From assembly GCA_040437565.1 (NCBI GenBank), contig JBDOQK010000034.1, positions 248,001 to 312,000 on the forward strand: a stretch of DNA of 64,000 bases. Reading direction: 5' to 3'. Positions 43,800 through 53,729 of the stretch are shown here, one piece after another. The position numbers and the translations under genes are program-made. The first letter of the stretch is position 1, and each line of letters begins with the position of its first letter. The DNA comes from Albugo candida (taxonomy: Eukaryota > Oomycota > Peronosporomycetes > Albuginales). The notes beneath the pieces are model-generated. The model made no database searches, was not told where the DNA came from, and was given only the letters and a program-made list of their open reading frames with translations.

Positions 43800-46295
43800 C
43801 TACGAGGAAATATGATGATCTTGAATTCGATATGACTTTGATCTTGTGAATTTTGGCCTAAAGTATTGCTTCGTGCTTGTTGGATTCTGTTGATACAATT
43901 CTTCGGGTTTTGTTCTAGATACTGAGAATGCTCGAAGTAGCTGTGTATTGCTGGTCGCTTTCCTAAGATGAGATTTGTATGATTTGGTATCATTTTTTGC
44001 TTTGCTCTGACTGTCAAATACAGTCAGTTTGCGTTTATTTTGTTGCTGCGCCAGTTGCAGAAACGGATTTTGTAGCCCGATCTCGTCCGCTTGCCATATA
44101 CGTGGTTGAGTCGGTGATTCCAGTATAACCGTCCTACTCGAATCATGAGTGGATTCACCAGTGACATTGTCAAATGAATTTGTAGCGTGACCATCTATAG
44201 ACATGCAAGAGTCGGGGAATTTGGAGCTGAATGTAGGCCTGGACGTTGGATATTCTGGGTAATGGTATGCGATTGAGCTACTTCGAGCAACCTCTTCTTG
44301 GAGCCTCAACAACTGACTTTCAGTAATTGATCGTGAGCTTTCGAAATCATCTGGTTCTGATTCTTCCATTATGGTTCCGCGAGTACTGGCGAAATCTGGA
44401 TAGCATTTAATGATACATGACTCGGAATGATTTGAGTATGACTTTTCGAATGAGGGTGTGTGCGTCGAACCCGGGGAAAATGCGAGTGAGCTAAATTGTG
44501 GAGTCTCCTGTCCAAGTAGGCTTTCGACATTTCTTCGCTCAGCTTGCAACTCCGCATCACGTCGCTGCTGAATAGATGTCATGCATTTGACACAGAATTT
44601 TTCTTGTCGTGGCATGGAATACATAGTCGCATATCGTTGTTGCACATTAAGCAAACTAGACATGCTCCAACTAGATTCAATATTCCGTGATAGCCTTTCA
44701 CTTGTTGGTTCAGACTTCACACAGTATGGTAGTGTAAGGGTGCAATTGGAACACATGACCTCACCGCATATTCTGCAGTGATGACGGTGCCGCTTCATGA
44801 AGGTAAATGCTTTGGTGCACACGGTACACATTCTTCTCTCACGATCAGGAACCCATCTTTGGTCTTTGGCCACAAGTTGATGGGATGTGATATACTTGAC
44901 ATCAGCGCACCCTTCAAAACTAGTGATCACTGGCATCATGTAGGATAGATATGCATTTCCAAGCCATGAAGAAACTTGGCTACAAGGATCAATACATCCC
45001 TCTGCAAATATCTGGACCGAATTTGTACTGTAATCATATTTGNNNNNNNNNNNNNNNNNNNNNNNNNNNNNNNNNNNNNNNNNNNNNNNNNNNNNNNNNN
45101 NNNNNNNNNNNNNNNNNNNNNNNNNNNNNNNNNNNNNNNNNNCAATACATCCCTCTGCAAATATCTGGACCGAATTTGTACTGTAATCATATTTGTACAG
45201 CGATATACAAGAGAGAAATCCTCGAACGAGGTCGAAATCATTTCGCTTGCTTGGTACCACGTTCTCACGGACTGAGTGTAATATTCGCACCAAGATTTTA
45301 TCTCCATGCTGATCATATATGACTTTCAGATACTCGAAGAAAGCAAAATCACGATTCGAAACCATCATTCCCATTCTCGCGGAGCAAGCTATCCACTTCA
45401 CCGCAAAGAAGCGAAATCCTTTGGTCTCTTGCAACGATATATCTGGATCCCCGGCGGTGTTCTCGCCACCTCCATCGACTACATTCAGGACCGCAGCGTC
45501 CAAATAATGGTCACGAAAGAGATAGGAGGAGATTACACGATATTCAGGTGTTGTGGAACACTTCAGCACGTATTCAATATTTTCAAGTGAGTTGGCGCTA
45601 ATATGTCCCATGCACATGAACTGCCTATGTGCCGTGTCGACGTTGGTACTCAATTTACGACGATAAATGTTCAGATTCGGCAAAGAGTAATGAACTTTCC
45701 AGTCTGCCGGACTCGGAACCATTGCGATGGTGTCATTCCACAGCAAATGACCCTTTTCTTCTAAAAGAGTCGAAAGCATTTTTTCGCTGATTTTTTCCAT
45801 ATCCTCAATGTTTTTTGCCGTTAGATTTGCGTGTGGAACGCGATCATGTATCGTACCAAACTGGGGTTTACCTAAGGAGCTTTGAGGTTCAGATGTATGA
45901 CAAGATGAAGATTTTGTGGACAGGTCGTGATGAGGGTATTGAAGACTCGTACTATTTGCAGATGGGCTATCATTAACGAGACGAGGTGTTTCCAATCGGC
46001 TAGAGGCTGTGCGACCCCTATCCAGAGTATGAGTTCCACGAGAGCTTGTGGAAAGGAGTTGAGCTTGATGTAAGCGACTTCGGAATCCTGCACTGCTGCT
46101 GCCACTTGAGCGTTGTCGATTCATTTGTCGAGTTGAGAGATCTCCGATTCGATTGCTGGATGGGTCTGAAAAATAATTCTCGTCGTCTTCCATTATATCG
46201 TCACAGAGCTCATGCATGATTTTCTGACGTTTATGACGTCCATGACGATCTTTCATACTTCTTGGACCAGGAAGCAACTTTCGAAGAGATACCAT
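43800..46295 (-). CDS. START-FYVE protein
   Basis: Intronless; after merging the gap flanks, 780 residues. N-terminus basic then Ser-rich; residues about 200-400 form a START-like lipid pocket (WKVHYSLPNLNIYRR ... CISLYKYDYS); residues about 436-520 a FYVE finger with RHRHHCRICGEVMC and a C-terminal pair FCVKC, interrupted between the Cys pairs by some 45 extra residues. The tail is Ser/Pro-rich. FYVE binds PI3P on endosomes; START binds a lipid. START-FYVE combinations are greatly expanded in oomycetes and are a good lineage marker. Ends 92 b from the convergent PH gene. Confidence 0.88.
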   Translation of the reverse strand: MVSLRKLLPGPRSMKDRHGRHKRQKIMHELCDDIMEDDENYFSDPSSNRIGDLSTRQMNRQRSSGSSSAGFRSRLHQAQLLSTSSRGTHTLDRGRTASSRLETPRLVNDSPSANSTSLQYPHHDLSTKSSSCHTSEPQSSLGKPQFGTIHDRVPHANLTAKNIEDMEKISEKMLSTLLEEKGHLLWNDTIAMVPSPADWKVHYSLPNLNIYRRKLSTNVDTAHRQFMCMGHISANSLENIEYVLKCSTTPEYRVISSYLFRDHYLDAAVLNVVDGGGENTAGDPDISLQETKGFRFFAVKWIACSARMGMMVSNRDFAFFEYLKVIYDQHGDKILVRILHSVRENVVPSKRNDFDLVRGFLSCISLYKYDYSTNSVQIFAEGCIXXXXXXXXXXXXXXXXXXXXXXXXXXXXXXXXXXKYDYSTNSVQIFAEGCIDPCSQVSSWLGNAYLSYMMPVITSFEGCADVKYITSHQLVAKDQRWVPDRERRMCTVCTKAFTFMKRHRHHCRICGEVMCSNCTLTLPYCVKSEPTSERLSRNIESSWSMSSLLNVQQRYATMYSMPRQEKFCVKCMTSIQQRRDAELQAERRNVESLLGQETPQFSSLAFSPGSTHTPSFEKSYSNHSESCIIKCYPDFASTRGTIMEESEPDDFESSRSITESQLLRLQEEVARSSSIAYHYPEYPTSRPTFSSKFPDSCMSIDGHATNSFDNVTGESTHDSSRTVILESPTQPRIWQADEIGLQNPFLQLAQQQNKRKLTVFDSQSKAKNDTKSYKSHLRKATSNTQLLRAFSVSRTKPEELYQQNPTSTKQYFRPKFTRSKSYRIQDHHISS
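44990..45195. repeat. Assembly gap (45043-45142) flanked by a 53-b duplication
   Basis: Bases 44990-45042 equal 45143-45195. Gap plus copy is 153 b, a multiple of three, so the START-FYVE frame reads through and predicts 51 false residues. Confidence 0.85.
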
Positions 46296-46795
46296 TCTAA
46301 GCTACACTATGAACTAAAATGAAAAGTGCCTAAAGTCATGTCAACTTGATTCAGGTCATTTTCACATACGTATTTGTAATCCGTGGAAAGAAAATTAATC
46401 GAAGTGTAGGTTCGTGAATTGCTCAGACGGAAGCATCGTTTAAGTATTGCTGGCTTGGACATAGGCGAATGAAATAGGGCTAACGACATACTTTAATTCG
46501 ACCAGTCAGATTCCCACGAAGAGTCAGTCAACGACATCAGTAGAAAACACAATAGAAGCAAGTACTGTGAAGCTGACGATCTGTTGATGTTCGACATCTG
46601 GCGTGATAGTCAACACGTTTCGAAATTCAGAATGTATATCGCATGAGATGTTTTGCTTCTATTATCTCGCCCATTTTCGGCAACACATCTAATTATGTGC
46701 ACGCTTATCTGCGTGCGATGTCAACATTGTTGTATGTGAAAAAGAAGCGCGAATTGCGTCTTCTAGCACCAGAGTCAATTGAATAAAAAAGTCAT
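46296..46795. other. Intergenic region between two minus-strand genes
   Basis: 500 b upstream of the START-FYVE gene and downstream of Der. No frame with features; presumably holds the START-FYVE promoter. Confidence 0.45.
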
Positions 46796-48816
46796 TTATT
46801 TGTGAGCTCTCTTTTTCTGCGAATACGCGATCGAACTTGTCCGTTTTTGAAAATTTCGCCGCTTCTGGAAAGGGTTTCCATTTTTGTTTCCTCTCAGCAA
46901 AAGCCGTGCGGGGATTCCTTCCATGTGGAATTCTTCCCGAAGCTGAGATAGGAAAAAGCGCTGGTAAGACTCAGGGATGAGGGACGGCAAATTGACAAAT
47001 AATGCGAAAGTGGGAGGACGAGCGCTGACTTGAGTAACATATTTGATGTTAGGACGCTTTCCTTTCGAGCTTGGTGGAGGATGATGACGCGATATCGCCT
47101 TGAACCACCTGTTCAATCTAGCTGTTGAGATTCTTTTATTCCATTTTTCATAAACGTTGATACTGTCACACCATGGAAATTCAGGTCAACTACGTCGAAT
47201 TGATCAGGTATCGATAGATGCACTTACATCTCAGGTATGATTTTCCTGGTACCATGGCCGGTCAAAGCAGACGTTGGAAGTACAGTTACACCTCGGACCT
47301 GTGCTAATGAATCCTCCAGCTGCTGTCGCACGCGGTTCAATTCATACTCGTATGATGTGGTCACCAAATCACACTTGTTGGCAATTATAACAAGGCTGCG
47401 ACCTTGTTCGATCACTCGTTGGGCAATTGTTAGGTCCATGTGGGTAAGCTTTTTTTCGCAAAGATCGGTCACAACAGCAACAACTTGTGCTTTGTCAATT
47501 GCATCAAATGAGTCGCGAACTGAGAGGTCCTCGATTTTATTTGAGTGATCGCGCTGCGTGATTCAGGAATCGAGTTGATATCTTACACTTCTATTTGGGT
47601 AATATCATGGATTCTTTACCTTGCCGTGGCGCCTTATTCCAGCCGTGTCGATTAGTTTGATTTCGTGCGCACCGAATGTCCATGGAACTTCGACAGAGTC
47701 ACGTGTCACGCCTGGCCTATACTTTCATTGACTTTAAACGTTGAAATCAAGAATATGAGCAGTGCGTCACGTTACTCTGGGCCTGTTAACACACGATCCT
47801 CGCGAATGATTCGATTTAGTAGGGTTGACTGCGAAAGATAGACATGTCAGAAGCGGGCCAACTACTGCTTGTAAATTATCAAATTTCCATACCTTCCCGA
47901 CGTTTGGACGACCGACAATGGCAAGTTTTATCTTATGTGACTGTCAATCATCGAGATGAATTTGTAAGAATCAAAAAGATTGGAGAAAGCCTTACTTCTT
48001 CGTCAATTTTGTTATCCTCCACGTCTATTTGTTGTGTATCTTGATCTTTCGTCTCAAATCGATCGTAGGCAGGGATCAACGCATCTAATAGCAACGACAA
48101 TCCTTCACCATGCTCTGCAGAAATTGGAATAGCCTCGCCCATGCCGAGCTGATAGCATTCGTTATGAGCATCTTGCCAACGATCAGGATAACCCTCCAGT
48201 TTATTTGCCACGAGATGGATTGGTGCAGTCGGATTCTCTTTCCTTAACCATCTAGCGAAATATGAATCGACCGGAGTCACTCCTTGGCGTCCATCCATCA
48301 AGAAGAAAATTAGGTCGGCTTCATGCACTGCTATTTGAGTTTGCGAAAGCATGCCTTCTTCAAGACTTATCAAAGCAAAGTAATTTAGCGACGAATGATT
48401 TACGCAATGTGGGTGTACCTTCCGGACGGTGCATCTTCGAGTCCTCCAGTATCAATGACCTCAAATTCTAGACCAGCTACACGAGCCTAAAGTAGTGCTT
48501 TGTGTGACATTGGCTTTGCAGAAGAACATATTCATACCGGAGCGAACCGACGATCTCTAGTCGTGCCTGGTACATCATGAACAATTGCTCTCCGGCTTTT
48601 TGTGAGTCTATTAAACAGTGTTGATTTGCCCACGTTCGTGCGACCAACCAATGCCAATCGAAATCGATCCGAGCTCGCTTCACGCACAGGAGCTCTCTTT
48701 CGAAGATAAGAAACCTTGCTGAAAGCACGAAATTGGTGATGTATCCTATTTAGTTCTGAAGTATGGAGAAATAAAGGTATATTGTTGCGGATAAATCGAT
48801 GTCGACCCAGCATCAT
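46796..48816 (-). CDS. der: Der/EngA double-GTPase, probably mitochondrial
   Basis: Eight exons (48816-48538, 48486-48419, 48365-47996, 47931-47893, 47828-47776, 47716-47620, 47553-47228, 47162-46796) join in frame throughout to 532 residues. The N-terminus [20 protein letters not shown] is Arg-rich, like a mitochondrial leader. G domain 1: [27 protein letters not shown] domain 2: [32 protein letters not shown]-like C-terminal domain follows with [16 protein letters not shown] and a basic tail. Der is the bacterial 50S ribosome assembly GTPase, so a role in mitoribosome assembly is likely. Exon 4 is a 39-b microexon coding only [13 protein letters not shown]. Confidence 0.92.
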
Positions 48817-48990
48817 GGTTGCCAAGCAAAAAAGCAAAGTGTCCTATNNNNNNNNNNNNNNNNNNNNNNNNNNNNNNNNNNNNNNNNNNNNNNNNNNNNN
48901 NNNNNNNNNNNNNNNNNNNNNNNNNNNNNNNNNNNNNNNNNNNNNNNACCCAGCATCATGGTTGCCAAGCAAAAAAGCAAAGTGTCCTAT
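48805..48990. repeat. Assembly gap (48848-48947) flanked by a 43-b duplication
   Basis: Bases 48805-48847 equal 48948-48990. The copied stretch includes the Der start codons (48816), so the true leader of Der continues from 48991 upward. Confidence 0.8.
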
Positions 48991-49015
48991 TGGATGTAAT
49001 TTGGCATGTAATAGC

Positions 49016-49857
49016 TTAACGCTTAAATGCTTGCCATAAATGCTCAAATTGACCTTGAAAACGCTCTGATTGCGCATGAAAAAAAATATAAGTACGAAGG
49101 TATAGTACAAAATACGCGCAATATTAGCATGCCTACGATGACACCGCGGTGTATGACCAGATTTTCGTTATTACCAAGCACTGCTTGACGACTCCAGTTG
49201 AATGATCCTAGACATTACCCAGTTTCAATCACCGAGCTGTAAGAAATCTATGTTACCATTGAGGAGGATTTTCCCGTCGATGATACAAAACTAGAAAAGT
49301 GGAACTTTACTAATTCCGTTTAACGATACATTGTCACTTCTTATTGTACCTTGTGATGCATGTGTGTGCTTGCGTTGTCATCACGCACTTGTATGCCCTG
49401 CAGCACAAATATCAACCAAAGTCCATAAAGGAGGAAATAGGTCAAAGATATCTCACTGCAGAGATGAATTTCTCCACGTCAGAACCAAGCGAAGTTGCCT
49501 GGCGATCATCTGTGATAACTCGTACACGAAGTCCTCGTTTATGAGCTGCTATCACTTCGTCGGCAATCTAGATGATGGATCGCTAACCACCAACTCTTGA
49601 AAAAAATGCAAACGCCTTACCTCATTGCATGTGATAGTAAAGACACATATGTCGAGACAATGCTTTGCGTTTTGCAGGTAACGAACGAGTTTCACAAGAG
49701 AAGTTGTGGTATGAATCATCTTGCAGCGTTTAGATGTGCAAGTTTCGTTTTTAAAAACTGATCGACATGGCAATTTTGGGTCCGGAAAAAACAAAACATC
49801 AATGAAAGAACTTTCAGAGACTTGAGATTCACTCGCAACCCCGAGGCAATTTCCCAT
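49016..49857 (-). CDS. PLD6/MitoPLD-like single-HKD phospholipase D family protein
   Basis: Six exons (49857-49621, 49567-49457, 49397-49350, 49290-49257, 49207-49145, 49065-49016) join in exact frame to 180 residues. Features in order: VLFFPDPKLPC, LVRYLQNAKHCLDICVFTIT, VIAAHKRGLRVRVITDD, the HKD motif HHKFCIIDG, NGSFNWSRQA and the end FEHLWQAFKR, all as in PLD6/Zucchini. Only one HKD is present, so the active enzyme would be a dimer. Animal members hydrolyse cardiolipin or cleave piRNA precursors at mitochondria; bacterial Nuc is a nuclease. There is no long N-terminal anchor (MGNCLGVAS could be N-myristoylated). The last donor (GTGTCA) is weak. Ends just upstream of Der on the same strand. 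Confidence 0.85.
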
Positions 49858-50234
49858 TACTGTATTACAATTTCCTTGTGTCTTGACGCGAAATAACCCT
49901 AAGTACAGTATAATAGCACCATGCCTTTACGCTGCTTGCCATGTATTACCATATCGCAATTTGAAGTCAAGCTAAAGTATAGTTTGACCTTCAGACTGGT
50001 TCCATCGGCGATTCAAATTCTGCTATTTGAATGAAGTAGATCAGCTGGGAGCAGTCAACTCTGACCTATAACTTTAAATGGCATGAGGCATGTCCGGTTA
50101 TGCTTTTTCACGCTTCGTTTGGATAATGTCGAAGAAATTGAAGCCAAAGGTACGATAGTCACCTTTGACCAAACCATCCTCTCTGATTGTGACTTGCAAT
50201 CCTGATTAGCATGTCTTGGGACCACATAACAGCC
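49858..50234. other. Intergenic region
   Basis: 377 b between the PLD6-like start and the decarboxylase-like stop; no gene features. It should hold the PLD6-like promoter. Confidence 0.4.
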
Positions 50235-51183
50235 CTACTTTTGGTCAAGGCGGAATCTTTGTAATCCGAGATGGATTGGAAGAGTAGCACTTTTACACAA
50301 AACAAAAATTACTGCTTAAGGAGCTTGAAAAATTTGAAACGAGGGAAGACCCGTACATGCCTTACATTATCTTCTATCGCAATTCTTACCAGCAGGAAAA
50401 TTTATAACCATTGCTGGAGAGCAAAACCCAACGGATATCGGAAAAATGTCTGGGAAGTGGACACCATCTCCCCATTTGCCACCCTTTAATTTGCCCTCAC
50501 CGGAAACAAACGAGAACCACCCTCGAAGATGAGGAGTGACTGAGATATAATTTTCAGTGATTTGTACATCCTCTGTGTTAGACAGAGGTGGATGGACGAG
50601 CTCCACGTTTAGCGGTATGTATTTGGAATCGACAGGCAATGAAATAAAAGCCAGCTTCCGCTTTAGACTCACAGAAAAAAAAGGAGTTTTTCCTTTCATT
50701 GACGAAACCTCCACACGATTACACAGCTGTGATGAACGATCGCGAGCGCTGAAGAACCGGAACCTCGCTAGCTGCTTCGGTATTCCCCAGTTAGCTCGCC
50801 CGCTCTGAACGGAAGTTCTTGTTGACACATATATTCGTGTGATTCCAAACCTGCTCTTATTTCCATGAAAGGGTACGGTGAATTTGCCGGGACAGAAAAT
50901 CAGCTCGTCATAAGGCCCTATAAACTTCCTTTGGTCGTATCAGTACCCTGCTGATGAAGCTATTCTTACCGCAAGGAGTTTCCAAGTAACGAATAATCAT
51001 AACCGTACCAATGCCACCTACGTAGCACCTATCTTGCGAGTGGCCCGTCGATGTTGAGCCGAGTGGATCCGACCAAGAAGACGGAATGCTGTGGGATCTT
51101 GTGTAAGTCAAAAATATAAAGCATTCTGCTTTCATGTCATTCCATGGCGGTGGGTACAAATCGGAATCGACATTTTTATTCAT
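50235..51183 (-). CDS. Acetoacetate-decarboxylase-like superfamily protein
   Basis: Exons 51183-50970, 50917-50390 and 50311-50235 join in frame to 272 residues. Start PPPW after MNKNVDSDLY is usual for the fungal group. Core motifs: IIRYLETPCGPYDELIF, RFGITRIYVSTRTSVQSGR, NWGIPKQLARFRF. The PK of GIPKQLA lies where the Schiff-base Lys115 of clostridial acetoacetate decarboxylase falls (PKK); the second Lys, which lowers its pKa, is Gln here. So it may not be a true acetoacetate decarboxylase; superfamily members act as aldolase-dehydratases or in secondary metabolism. Cytosolic; no signal peptide. The third exon is supported by frame only. Confidence 0.75.
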
Positions 51184-51320
51184 CTCAAGTGGTCGTACGG
51201 GAGTGTCAGTGTCTATGGATGCAAAAGACGTCCGTATATGATTATCTTCGTACAAAGATCGATCGCTAATAATAAACTTTGGTTGGCAGGTACCGGTCGT
51301 CAAGCAACCACACTCTAGCT

Positions 51321-51859
51321 ATGGGGGCTAACATCGTACCCAGTCTATGCTTAGTGGATATAACAGTCTGCCAAGCGGATTGGAACCATGGTCGTACAAG
51401 CACATTGTGATTATAATAGATACAGCATAGATCCAACTTGCTCAACCTTATACATTCAATGCGCAATGAAAGAGTTTTTTTCAAGCACTTGGTTATCAGA
51501 CGATCAACAACTGTTTGCGATCAATATTGATGATCTTGATCAGGTTAATTATCGAGATGAAGACCATCAATGTGAGGCAGACACAATACAGTGGGTATTA
51601 ACACAAATGTCAACGAGCTTGAACGGATGCCATGAAACCTAGTGCTCATAATATTTTGCTGTTCAAGAAATAAGGCTCTCAGTACTATATCAAGCTAAAA
51701 GGCCGCACGAAAGCCTCACTGTTCACCGAAGGAAAGTTTGAGTGAATGGTAACGTTTTGCTGTATAATAACTAACGGCATGTTCACAACCGGATTGTTTG
51801 GCCGTAGCGATATGTTGCTTGTAGTCACGTGCTCAAAACTTGAACTTTACGCTGCAAAT
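51321..51859 (+). CDS. Hypothetical multi-exon gene, unfinished model
   Basis: Four plus-strand segments (51321-51390, 51431-51594, 51683-51741, 51808-51859) join in frame, with phases matching at every junction: MGANIVPSLCLVDITV..., FFSSTWLSDDQQLFAINIDD, WYYIKLKGRTKASLFTEGKF and DMLLVVTCSKLELYAAN. The beta-rich pattern suggests a propeller or sandwich. The first donor is GTCGTA, atypical. The rest of the gene was not resolved; an open segment at about 51960-52109 (DEEELVSILYGCALVA) may be its next exon. No family recognised. Divergent from the decarboxylase-like gene by 137 b. Confidence 0.4.
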
Positions 51860-52354
51860 GTGAGCAAGATCGCGATCATAATGAAAGAACTGGCTGTAAT
51901 ACACTACACGGTATTCATTTTCATTGTTGGCGTGAAGCCGTGACCATAAATTGGGTCGTTCGGGCGTTGATAGCGACGAGGAAGAGCTAGTTTCCATCCT
52001 CTACGGATGTGCTTTAGTAGCAACCGATGGAAATGTTTCCACCTCCTCCATCTACATCACCGGAACGCGTCTCGACCGTCAGAATCGATGACCTGCAGCA
52101 ATCATGTCATACATAGCACTGGTTCCTCTACTAAATCATTGCGGGTAACATGATTTGAAAGGAGCTCGCGGATGCTATCAAGTTACATAAATGTCTTGAC
52201 ACTGGTAAGAATACGACCTAAAGATAATGCATTCGTTCAACCATTAGCCAATAATCTAGACACAAGAAAGGATTGCATACAACGAGCTATAGCATGTATA
52301 TTTTTGTCTACAATTCTGCGCAATTAGAACTTACATAATTGGAACTTTTCTTTG

Positions 52355-52860
52355 TCAAGCACTCTCTGCTATGTATGCAACGCTTAAGGCTTCCCGAAAT
52401 GCTCCTTTTTCGAGTGCTTTTCTATTGTGTTCAAGAAAGACAACTGCTGTTCAAATTGACTTGCACTCAAGCTTGTTTACTGTAAGCACATACATTATAT
52501 TTCCAATTCACCTTGCCTTCAGGCGTCGACTACTACTCGCTACTGAGTGCCCCCTCGAAGTATAAAATGATCCGTTCGTCTTTTGAGGCAACAAATAATA
52601 CAATTTCTGGTAGATGCTCCCGGGAAATGTGCTTTATCGCGATTGTATGGATTGAGGTCGCTTTCTCGTCAGCCAACTTGTGATCTCCTTTAGCGTATCG
52701 GTTGACGAGTTGCTCCATTATCTCCTGTTTTCTGACTGCACTCATCCGGTTACCTATCAATGCATACCATGTGTGAAGCAAATTTTGTAGATGGCGATTA
52801 CGGATGTAATAATCAGGTACACGGATTGTCAAAAAGTTACTTGGACATTGTCATGCCGAC
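52355..52860 (-). CDS. Hypothetical protein, at least two exons
   Basis: A minus-strand exon ending at 52544 (reading HISREHLPEIVLFVASKDER, then IILYFEGAL) joins in frame, over a 97-b intron, to 52446-52355 (VVFLEHNRKALEKGAFREAL, then SVAYIAESA and stop). The upstream end is unclear: either the frame continues through RVPDYYIRNRHLQNLL, or an ATG at about 52855 is spliced by a GTAACT donor to the exon starting near 52743. Helical, charged, no domain recognised. It is convergent with the plus-strand hypothetical gene. Confidence 0.45.
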
Positions 52861-52869
52861 TAGGTTCTT

Positions 52870-53729
52870 CAGTATACTAAAGTTCTCTAGCTACCAAAAC
52901 CACAATAGTGAGACAATCTGTTGATACCAGGCATTTATTCTTGAGTATGGGTTATTGATGCGATTTCTTCTGATTAATCGTATAGATGAGGGATACGTGC
53001 ACAGCTTATTTCAATTGAATACTTCATTTGGATTCAGACGTCAGAACCCAAGAGACTACAAGTTTGAATCCTTACAGAATGAAGTGAACTCATTAACAGG
53101 TTTTGCTTAGTCAAATGAAAGGAGTGTTTATCTAGAACTATTGGATGAGGCACATGCATGGATTTCGGATGAAGATTGAAAACGTTTTTGACAAGATGTA
53201 ATGTGCTACTGAGTTAGCAGGCAGTTATTGTGAAAGTGAAGAACTCACTGTGTAGAGGCAGGCGTTGCTGAGCTGATCCTAGTTGGCATGGAACAAATAG
53301 AAATAGTCGCCCAGAGAATGGAATCAATTAGTGCTGATGCTTGCGCAGGCTTCCATAACATAGGTATGTCTGTATCTCATCGATGGGATTTCCGATTTGC
53401 TAAAATTGCTTCGATAGGGCAAATCTCTACTGACGTCGATCAGCGCTCCGAAAATCTGAATGTGCTTTCGCACAGAATTTGCCATTCTTCCTCGCGAGAA
53501 ACAGCAACCTAGCAGTGTGAGACTAGCGATATTTATGCAAATCTAATGATGGTCAATTCCATTTGGATTGAGTGAAGACAGCTAATATCGCATAGTTCGA
53601 GTCCCGCAAATACGTATTGTCGAATAAAAAAGCGATGGTAGCTATTGACGCGCAATAGAACCATTTCCACCTCCTTCATCTAGCGTCAAAATTTGTGCAA
53701 GTTCTAGCAAATTTTGAATTTGGGTGTGT
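52870..53729. other. Mostly non-coding region
   Basis: Apart from the possible small gene at 53243-53512 (listed separately), this stretch has no frame or signal I can support. A TTCGAGTCCC near 53598 resembles a tRNA B box but has no matching T stem. Confidence 0.35.
53288..53512 (+). CDS. Possible small coiled-coil gene fragment
   Basis: The frame reads MEQIEIVAQRMESISADACA up to a GTATGT donor at about 53363 and resumes after GATAG at about 53420 as GQISTDVDQRSENLNVLSHR before a stop at 53512. The intron is in frame, so the unspliced 74-codon frame and the spliced product share both ends. Coding may begin earlier, after an acceptor near 53242. Heptad-like and hydrophilic; family unknown. 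Confidence 0.35.
   Translation: MEQIEIVAQRMESISADACAGFHNIGMSVSHRWDFRFAKIASIGQISTDVDQRSENLNVLSHRICHSSSRETAT

Noticed and set aside
53590-53620. TTCGAGTCCC resembling a tRNA B box
   Set aside because: The bases either side cannot form a T stem and there is no matching acceptor stem or A box.
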